From Clostridiales bacterium (GTDB lineage Bacteria; Bacillota; Sulfobacillia; UBA995; UBA9673): a stretch of DNA of 12,165 nt. The number at the start of each line of letters is the position of its first letter. The first letter of the stretch is position 1. Below are positions 7,451 to 12,165 of this stretch, piece after piece. The DNA is taken from the NCBI GenBank assembly GCA_003541445.1, contig DPMO01000155.1, forward strand, positions 1 to 12,165, written 5' to 3'. The notes beneath the pieces are model-generated. The model searched no databases. It saw only the letters and a program-made list of their open reading frames with translations, and had not been told where the DNA came from. The translations under genes were made by a program, and so were the position numbers.

Positions 7451-7479
7451 ATCTTACGACCTTTATTCACCGGTGGGAA
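7451..7479 (-). promoter_or_regulatory. Sigma-70-type promoter for the membrane protein gene
   Basis: On the minus strand TTCCCA (7479-7474) and TAAGAT (7456-7451) match the -35 and -10 consensus at four of six bases each, with an exact 17-nt spacer. The patch is clearly AT-richer than its surroundings. Transcription would start near 7444, leaving a leader of about 60 nt before the GTG at 7382. Confidence 0.5.
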
Positions 7480-7579
7480 CGGGCATCTCCTCCTGGCGCG
7501 GCCGAACTCCCGAAGAAGGGGCCAAAGGCGGAAGGCCCGGTTCCCGGAGGGCCCGCCCGTGGTGCAGCGGTCGTAGGTA

Positions 7580-7597
7580 GGGGCCCTGCCGGGCCCC
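7580..7597 (-). terminator. Strong GC hairpin just after the Eis remnant
   Basis: Perfect 7-bp stem GGGGCCC / GGGCCCC with a 4-nt loop, directly after the stop codon of the minus-strand fragment (7600-7598). It could end the radical SAM - S9 transcript. No T run follows on the minus strand, so it would not be a canonical intrinsic terminator. Confidence 0.4.
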
Positions 7598-7897
7598 CTA
7601 GAAGAAGTCGGCGAGGTGGGGCGGCCGGGACCCGTAAAGGGCCTCCAGGAAGGCCACGGCTTCGGGCGGCGAGGCCTTGAGACGTCCGGTGAGGTGGGCC
7701 GTCCGCGCGGGGATGTAGCCTGAGACGATCTGGGCCAGGCTCCTGATGTCGGTCTCGACCCGCATGCCGCCGGAAGCCTCATTGGGAGCATCGGCGGTGC
7801 CCGCTGGCGCCCGGTCGGGCTGTGGGCGCCTCACGTGGGTCCTGCCGCCCGCCGCCTCGAGCACCCACTCGCCGTGGTTCCACGTACGGGTTAGGTA
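7598..7897 (-). pseudogene. Orphan C-terminal SCP2-like domain of an Eis-family GNAT acetyltransferase
   Basis: About 99 codons beginning YLTRTWNHGEWVLEAAGG and ending LYGSRPPHLADFF match the last domain of Eis-family acetyltransferases. That domain has a 'WN.G.w.l' strand, then 'ADL..D...LA....G', then 'L...G.......a...l..lf....P...dfF'. Here these appear as WNHGEWVLE, METDIRSLAQIVSGYIPA in the form RVETDIRSLAQ, LTGRLKASPPEAVAFLEALYG and PPHLADFF. The two GNAT domains, roughly 280 residues, are missing: the sequence just upstream is the end of the S9 peptidase gene, whose stop is 27 bp away in another frame. Possible internal starts are GTG 7864 and ATG 7765, neither with a strong ribosome site. 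It is most simply a remnant of a gene cut by rearrangement; a small stand-alone protein cannot be excluded. Family assignment is from remembered motifs. Confidence 0.65.
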
Positions 7898-7923
7898 TGG
7901 AGGGCAGCGCCGGGCCGGCGCGC

Positions 7924-10146
7924 CTACTCCTTCAGGTGTTTCTCGAACCACTCCACGATGCTCTTCAGCCGGTGGACGCGGTGCCAAGGGCGGCCGCCGC
8001 GCGACAGGCCGTGGCTCTCGCCGGGGTACCGGATGAACTCGGTTTCCACCCCGAGCTTCTTGAGGGCGATGAAGAGCTGCTCTCCCTGCTCGATGAGGCA
8101 GCGGTGGTCCTCCTCGCTGTGGATGACGAGGGTCGGGGTCTTGATGTTGCCGGCGTAGGTGATGGGCGACTGTCTGATGAGGTTCTCCCAGTCCTCCCAC
8201 GGCGTCCCGTGCCAGATGTCGTCCCACCGGTAGCCCGTGTCGCTGGTCCCGAAGAAGCTGTGGCAGTTGTTCACGGCCCTCATCGAGCAGGCCGCCTTGA
8301 AGCGGTCGGTGTGTCCGATGATCCACGAGGTCATGTACCCGCCGTAGCTGCCCCCGGCCACCCCGAGGCGCTCGGGGTCTATCCAGTCGAAGCGCTCGAG
8401 GGCCGCGTCCACTCCGGCCATGATGTCGGCGTAGTCGTTGACGCCCCACTCCTCGCGGATGCCGGCGCAGAACTCCTCTCCGTAGCCCTGGCTCCCGCGG
8501 GGGTTGGTGAAGATGACGCCCATGCCGGCGGCGGCGAGGAGCTGGAACTCGAAGAAGAAGGTCCCGGTGTACATGGCCATCGGTCCGCCGTGGATCTGGA
8601 GGACGGTCGGGTACTTCTTCCCCGGCTCGAAGCCGACGGGTCTGATGACCCAACCGTCGACGGGAGGCCCGCCGGGCGCGGAGAAGGTGAACCTCTCCGG
8701 CAGGCTCACGTGACAGGCCTGGAGCAGGTCCGAGTTGGCCCGGGTCATCGCGCGGAGGGTGATGACCCGAGGCGCCTCCAGGCCCGCGGGGGCCTCCGGC
8801 CACCTGTCGGGGGGCGTATCGTCGGGGAGCCGGCCGGTATAGATGTCGCTCGGGTTCCCAGGGGTGGCGACGGCGAAGGCGAACGCCCGGGCGGCCCTGT
8901 CGGCCGACCAGTTGAAGACGACGCGGTCGCCGCTTGTCAGCTGCCGCACCTTGCCGGTGTCGGCCTCGACGGCGTGGAGATGGGTCGTGCCGTGGTCGCT
9001 GGCGAGCAGGAACAGGGTCTTGCCGTCCGGGGACCACACGGGCCCACGGTCGGCGCCGGCGACGCGCATGTCGGTTATGGACTGGTCGCCGAAGGACCGG
9101 CCGAACGCGCGGGTGAGGCACCGCGGCTCACCTCGAGCCGACCCGTCCTCACCCACCTCCACGACCCAGAGCTTCGTGTCGGTGTACCAGGAGAGCTCCA
9201 GCTCGTGGCCGAGGAAGGCCAGGCGGCGGCCGTCGGGAGACCAGGACGGCGAGCCGAAGGGTCCGGTGCGGCCGGTCAGACGCCTGGGCTCGGCCCGCGG
9301 GCCGTCCGCGTCCTTGGGCACGTCGAAGACCCAGATGTCCCGGTGGCGCTGCATGTCCGGGTCCTCGTCCCGGCAGGCGCTGACGGCGATGAGGCGTCCG
9401 TCGGGGGAGAAGGCCGGGGCGTCATGGTCGAAGTCCCCGGACGTCACCTGGACGGGCCTGACGGCCGGCCCCTTCTCGGGCGGCCCGGCCAGCGCGGCCT
9501 CCACGTCGATGACGAAGACCTGGCTGCGGCGGTCATGGAGGTACCCGGTGCCGTCAAGCCGGTAGAAGGCCCGCGTGATGCGCCTCACGTCCTCGTTGTG
9601 CTTCTTGAAGAGGGCCTCGAGGTCGTCCCCGGCACCGTCCGATGAGCCTGTGCTCTTCCCGCCGGTGTCCTCCTCGTCGAGCCACTCGGGGCCCTCAGGC
9701 TTGACCAGGGCCGTGAAGGCGATGTGGCGGCTGTCCGGACCCCACACGAAGCCGGTGACCCCGCCCTTGATGGCCGTGACAGGTCGGGCCTCTCCGCCCG
9801 AGGTGGGAGCCACCCATATCTGCGGGCCGGCCTTCTTCTTCGTCTCCTCATCCTCGGCTTCCCGATCCTTTGTCCCGGCGTCCCGGCTGGAGAGGAAGGC
9901 GAGGTAGCGGCCATCAGGCGACCAGCGGGGATGGTTGTCGGAGGCGAGCCCGCTGGTGAAGGGGACGCCGGAGCCCTCGAAGGAGGCGACCATGATCATC
10001 GAGCGCTGCCGGTTGGCTTTGGCGTCGAAGACCGTGCGCACGTAGGCCACCCGGGTCCCGTCGGGCGCCACCTGGGGGTCGCCGACCAGCTCGAACCTCA
10101 TGAAGTCCATCGGGACGAAAGGCCTCTTGCCGTTCTCGTGGGTCAA
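7924..10146 (-). CDS. S9 family serine peptidase (acylaminoacyl-peptidase / prolyl oligopeptidase type)
   Basis: This 740-residue serine peptidase probably cleaves short peptides in the cytoplasm; no signal peptide is seen. Residues 20 to about 470 form the beta-propeller, with repeated WSPDG/FSPDG blade motifs (75-79, 247-250, 302-305, 371-374) typical of the S9C type. Two charged, low-complexity inserts lie at about 91-106 and 155-178. Residues 480-740 form the alpha/beta-hydrolase domain: oxyanion loop IHGGP (518-522), nucleophile S600 in GGSYGGYM, D680 in HSEEDHR and H712 in ESHGLSRGG complete the triad. Length is normal. The TTG start has AAGGAG 9 nt upstream. It follows the radical SAM gene by 62 bp on the same strand, so one transcript is likely. 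TTG could move to the Met at residue 13, but the ribosome site favours TTG. Confidence 0.95.
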   Translation of the reverse strand: MTHENGKRPFVPMDFMRFELVGDPQVAPDGTRVAYVRTVFDAKANRQRSMIMVASFEGSGVPFTSGLASDNHPRWSPDGRYLAFLSSRDAGTKDREAEDEETKKKAGPQIWVAPTSGGEARPVTAIKGGVTGFVWGPDSRHIAFTALVKPEGPEWLDEEDTGGKSTGSSDGAGDDLEALFKKHNEDVRRITRAFYRLDGTGYLHDRRSQVFVIDVEAALAGPPEKGPAVRPVQVTSGDFDHDAPAFSPDGRLIAVSACRDEDPDMQRHRDIWVFDVPKDADGPRAEPRRLTGRTGPFGSPSWSPDGRRLAFLGHELELSWYTDTKLWVVEVGEDGSARGEPRCLTRAFGRSFGDQSITDMRVAGADRGPVWSPDGKTLFLLASDHGTTHLHAVEADTGKVRQLTSGDRVVFNWSADRAARAFAFAVATPGNPSDIYTGRLPDDTPPDRWPEAPAGLEAPRVITLRAMTRANSDLLQACHVSLPERFTFSAPGGPPVDGWVIRPVGFEPGKKYPTVLQIHGGPMAMYTGTFFFEFQLLAAAGMGVIFTNPRGSQGYGEEFCAGIREEWGVNDYADIMAGVDAALERFDWIDPERLGVAGGSYGGYMTSWIIGHTDRFKAACSMRAVNNCHSFFGTSDTGYRWDDIWHGTPWEDWENLIRQSPITYAGNIKTPTLVIHSEEDHRCLIEQGEQLFIALKKLGVETEFIRYPGESHGLSRGGRPWHRVHRLKSIVEWFEKHLKE

Positions 10147-10155
10147 ATCGAGACG

Positions 10156-10161
10156 CTCCTT
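10156..10161 (-). promoter_or_regulatory. Shine-Dalgarno site fixing the TTG start of the S9 peptidase
   Basis: AAGGAG on the minus strand with 9 nt to the TTG at 10146-10144. It decides against the downstream Met at residue 13. Confidence 0.7.
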
Positions 10162-10208
10162 CCTAGCCTTGGTTGCTGTGTTGCTGTTGGCTCTCGGCGG
10201 CGGGGACT

Positions 10209-11615
10209 CTAGGCCCGGCGCCTGAGGCGGTTCATGGCGTCGCGGATCGGGAGCCCCAGGCGCCGGAGAACGGCGCCTGAGGCGTAGAGAGCGCGGACCG
10301 TGGGGTCCGTGAACTCGTAGTCGTACCGGACGTAGTCGCCCTTCAGGCGGCCCTGCTCACGGAGGGTCTTCTCGATGGGCGTGCCGGCGAAGACCTGGAG
10401 CCTGTTCCAGGGTTGGGCGACCCTTTTCCTGACCTCGGCCCAGCTCCCGAAGACCTCCTTGAGGAATTCGAGGTTGGCCCCGAGTTCGTCCATCGTCGTG
10501 TCAGGGTCGAACATGATCATCCCGACCGTGACCTCGAGGCCGAGCTCCTCGAGGGTCGTCAGGGCCCGGCGGTTGTCCTCGACGGTGACCTTCTTGTTGT
10601 AGAGGTCGAGCTGTCTCTGGACGACGGATTCGATGCCCAGGAACACCTTACGGAGCCCGGCCTCCTTGAGAAGGCGGAAAAGGTCCCGGTCCACGTCTGT
10701 CACCCGGCACTCGAACGAGAAGGGGACCTTCAGGCGGCGGCGGACGAACTCCCGGGCGAGCTCCTCGGCCGCCTCGCGCCCCCGTCGGCCGGGGCCGATG
10801 AAGTTGTCGTCCCAGAACCGGATGCGTTCGATTCCGTGGTCACGCATGAGCATCTCGACCTCGTCGGCGACGTTGGCGGCGCTCCTCACACGCCAGGCGG
10901 AGCCGGGCAGGGCGGCGTAGAAGGCGCGGACGTCGCAGAACGAGCAGTCCCCGTAGCACCCGCGGCTCCTGAGGACCGAGGCCGTTCCCCGAGGGCGGGA
11001 GGTGAACTCCGGGAGGGTGTCACGGGCCGGGAAGGGCAGTTCGTCGAGGTCGGCGACCAGCGGGCGCGGTGTCGGCCCGGCGGCGGCCGCGGCCCGGTCT
11101 CCGTCTGGACCTTCGCCCGGGCGTCCGCGCACGGCTTCCGCGTCGACCAGGCCCGGGAGTCCCCGCCAGTCGTCACCGGCGTCGAGGGCCCGGAGGAGGT
11201 CGGTGAAGGTCACCTCGCCTTCCCCGACGACGACGGAGTCGAACCCTGCGAAGTCCCGGCAGAGCTCCCGGTAGAGGAAGGTCGGGGGGTGGCCGCCGAT
11301 GGTGATGTGCCCGCTGAACCCGAGGTGGCGGAGCTCGGCGATGAGGGCCATGGCCGACGGGATGAGTTCCTGGAAGATGACTGACACGCCGATGAGACCC
11401 GCTTCGCGGCCCTCCGTCCCCGGACCCGCAGGGATCAGGTCCAGGACCCGTCTGGCGGCGGCCGCCGGGGGGAGGCGACGGGGTGTCGCGTCGAGGACGG
11501 TCACCTCATGTCCCTCGGACCGGGCTACGGCGGCGAGATATCCCAGGCCGAGGTGTTCCTCCTCATCCTCCGGGCGTATCCCGGTGTGGGCGGGGTTCAC
11601 GAGGACGACGCGCAC
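10209..11615 (-). CDS. B12-binding-domain radical SAM protein (class B / BchE-like)
   Basis: This 468-residue radical SAM enzyme has a cobalamin-binding-type N-terminal domain. Residues 1-140 read RVVLVNPAHTG, then HLGLGYLAAVARSEGHEVTVLDA, then IGGHPPTF and VVVGEGEVTF, the usual order for this domain. The DxHxxG cobalamin histidine motif is not visible, as in many class B members. A linker with a low-complexity stretch (about 160-184) leads to DELPFPARD, then C220, C224 and C227 in SRGCYGDCSFC, the 4Fe-4S site. Later RFWDDNF, FECRVTDVD and FLGIES match the barrel. GTG 11615 is chosen because GGGAGG lies 7 nt upstream and the B12 domain starts immediately; the frame is open 92 codons further but that part looks non-coding. 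The substrate is unknown: such enzymes methylate unactivated carbons or phosphorus, or rearrange rings. The S9 peptidase follows in the same direction. Confidence 0.9.
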   Translation of the reverse strand: MRVVLVNPAHTGIRPEDEEEHLGLGYLAAVARSEGHEVTVLDATPRRLPPAAAARRVLDLIPAGPGTEGREAGLIGVSVIFQELIPSAMALIAELRHLGFSGHITIGGHPPTFLYRELCRDFAGFDSVVVGEGEVTFTDLLRALDAGDDWRGLPGLVDAEAVRGRPGEGPDGDRAAAAAGPTPRPLVADLDELPFPARDTLPEFTSRPRGTASVLRSRGCYGDCSFCDVRAFYAALPGSAWRVRSAANVADEVEMLMRDHGIERIRFWDDNFIGPGRRGREAAEELAREFVRRRLKVPFSFECRVTDVDRDLFRLLKEAGLRKVFLGIESVVQRQLDLYNKKVTVEDNRRALTTLEELGLEVTVGMIMFDPDTTMDELGANLEFLKEVFGSWAEVRKRVAQPWNRLQVFAGTPIEKTLREQGRLKGDYVRYDYEFTDPTVRALYASGAVLRRLGLPIRDAMNRLRRRA

Positions 11616-11622
11616 GAGGAAG

Positions 11623-11628
11623 CCTCCC
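11623..11628 (-). promoter_or_regulatory. Shine-Dalgarno site fixing the GTG start of the radical SAM gene
   Basis: GGGAGG on the minus strand, 7 nt before the GTG at 11615-11613. It rules out the longer 560-codon reading that begins at 11891. Confidence 0.75.
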
Positions 11629-11757
11629 TGCGGCCGCCGGACGCCGCGGTGCGGCGGCTGGGGTCTCTGATGGGTAATGCGACAGCCGGGCGGAGAACCC
11701 TTCCTCGGCGCCGCCGGACGGCACGAGACGGTGGCCGACGAACTGCGGGCTGTGGCG

Positions 11758-11819
11758 CGGCTTGAGCCGGAAGTGCGGGGGCGCAGCCCCTGACCGGATG
11801 GGCCCCAGGGGCGGCCCCT
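11758..11819. repeat. Cluster of three short GC-rich hairpins
   Basis: Stems are CGGC/GCCG (loop TTGA, 11758-11769), GGGGC/GCCCC (loop GCA, 11778-11790) and AGGGG/CCCCT (loop CGG, 11807-11819). They lie in the leader of the minus-strand radical SAM gene and behind the candidate ECF promoter. They could be an attenuator, a REP-like repeat, or chance in GC-rich DNA. Confidence 0.4.
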
Positions 11820-11883
11820 CACCCCTCGAACAGTGCCGCCTCCGCTCCCAGGCCCGGGGCGTATGGGTTCTTTGCTCCTCCCC

Positions 11884-11908
11884 GTAACCACCGCCCGGTG
11901 AACTCGTC
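11884..11908 (+). promoter_or_regulatory. Candidate ECF-type promoter in front of the sigma gene
   Basis: GTAACC (11884-11889) and CGTC (11905-11908) resemble the TGAAAC...CGTC promoters read by many ECF sigma factors, with exactly 16 nt between the AAC and CGTC. The transcript would begin about 50 nt before the ATG at 11967. Autoregulation is common for ECF sigma genes; here it is inferred from the motif only. Confidence 0.4.
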
Positions 11909-11966
11909 ATACAAGGATGGGGAGTGGGGTGTGCAGAAGGCGCCGAGAGGGAGGTGGAGGGCCGGC

Positions 11967-12165
11967 ATGACCGCCGAGGCGGACCCCGACCTCGACAGGA
12001 TCTACGCCGCCAACGTGGGCCCCGTCCGCAACTACCTCTACCGGCTCAGCGGCAGCCGCGAGCTGGCCGAAGACCTCGTGCAGGAGGTCTTTTACCGGGC
12101 CATGCTCCAGTTCCTGGCCGGGGTCAGGGTGCGCTACATCTCGGCCTGGCTCTACCGCATCGCCC
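11967..12165 (+). CDS. ECF-subfamily RNA polymerase sigma factor, N-terminal part (3' end outside window)
   Basis: Sixty-six codons are visible before the window ends. The sequence has the region 2 pattern of ECF sigma factors: LDRIYAANVGPVRNYLYRLSG, then ELAEDLVQEVFYRAM (core-binding and -10 helix, matching 'AEDLvQevF.ra'), then ISAWLYRIA (matching 'WLyrIA'). The ATG at 11967 has GGAGG 6 nt upstream, a near-ideal site. An in-frame GTG at 11931 would add 12 residues (basic, not family-like) and is less likely. It directs RNA polymerase to a stress or envelope regulon. An anti-sigma gene usually follows, outside this window. It is divergent from the radical SAM gene, which could be a target, though no ECF motif facing that gene was found. 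Confidence 0.9.
   Translation, partial: MTAEADPDLDRIYAANVGPVRNYLYRLSGSRELAEDLVQEVFYRAMLQFLAGVRVRYISAWLYRIA

Larger units (their letters stand above)
11616..11966. other. 351-bp divergent control region between radical SAM and ECF sigma genes
   Basis: It separates two divergent starts. Its middle holds three short GC-rich hairpins (11758-11769, 11778-11790 and 11807-11819). Its right part holds a candidate ECF promoter facing the sigma gene. Its left part (11662-11757, minus) has codon-like third-position GC, possibly a gene relic. No convincing sigma-70 promoter for the radical SAM gene and no riboswitch consensus, including the cobalamin box, was found by eye. Confidence 0.5.

Noticed and set aside
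7925..9121. Upstream part of the long minus-strand frame that ends with the Eis-like tail
   Set aside because: It overlaps the S9 gene in another frame and reads as Arg/Pro-rich shadow. Only the part after the S9 stop resembles a real domain.
7822..9645. A 607-codon plus-strand frame antisense to the S9 peptidase
   Set aside because: Low-complexity Gly/Val/Ala/Glu sequence opposite a complete S9 catalytic triad; non-coding shadow.
11616..11891. A 92-codon N-terminal extension of the radical SAM protein
   Set aside because: Low-complexity Arg/Pro/Gly/Ser sequence, with a strong ribosome site and B12-domain start at GTG 11615 instead.
1..12165. CRISPR array, tRNA, rRNA, insertion sequence, integrase or phage genes
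   Set aside because: No regularly spaced repeats, no tRNA-like cloverleaf or CCA end, no transposase or integrase motifs were seen on either strand.

Overview
The window is about 12 kb of very GC-rich bacterial DNA (near 70% by eye), densely coding, with frequent GTG and TTG starts that are backed by purine-rich Shine-Dalgarno sites. A prmA gene next to an mtaB gene is a hallmark of Bacillota, where the usual order is dnaJ-prmA-rsmE-mtaB. The best guess is therefore a high-GC Bacillota lineage (Symbiobacteriia, Thermaerobacter or Limnochordia-like). This is inference; other high-GC phyla are not excluded.

Layout. 1-816 (+) is the C-terminal half of an APC-family amino acid permease, cut by the window edge. 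878-3439 (+) is one uninterrupted 853-codon frame joining a complete ribosomal protein L11 methyltransferase (PrmA) to a complete tRNA methylthiotransferase (MtaB); it is the most notable gene here. 3536-4623 (-) is an M1-like zinc metallopeptidase broken by a one-base frameshift in a short homopolymer. 4626-5513 (+) is a membrane-anchored glycerophosphodiester phosphodiesterase whose start codon lies 2 bp from the divergent start of the peptidase. 5720-6409 (+) is a GntR/FCD regulator. 6441-7382 (-) is an unrecognised four-helix membrane protein with its own sigma-70-like promoter. 7598-7897 (-) is an orphan C-terminal domain of an Eis-family acetyltransferase. 7924-10146 (-) is an S9 serine peptidase, and 10209-11615 (-) a B12-binding radical SAM enzyme. 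11967 to the window end (+) is the start of an ECF sigma factor.

How the genes may work together. The PrmA and MtaB halves both modify the translation apparatus. The radical SAM gene, the S9 peptidase and the Eis remnant lie in one direction with short gaps and could be one transcript. The ECF sigma factor is divergent from them across a 351-bp control region carrying GC-rich hairpins and a plausible autoregulatory ECF promoter. No tRNA, rRNA, CRISPR array, insertion sequence or integrase was seen. There is no clear evidence of a new multi-gene defence or mobile system. The unusual items are the fusion, the decayed peptidase, the orphan Eis domain and the radical SAM/S9 pairing.
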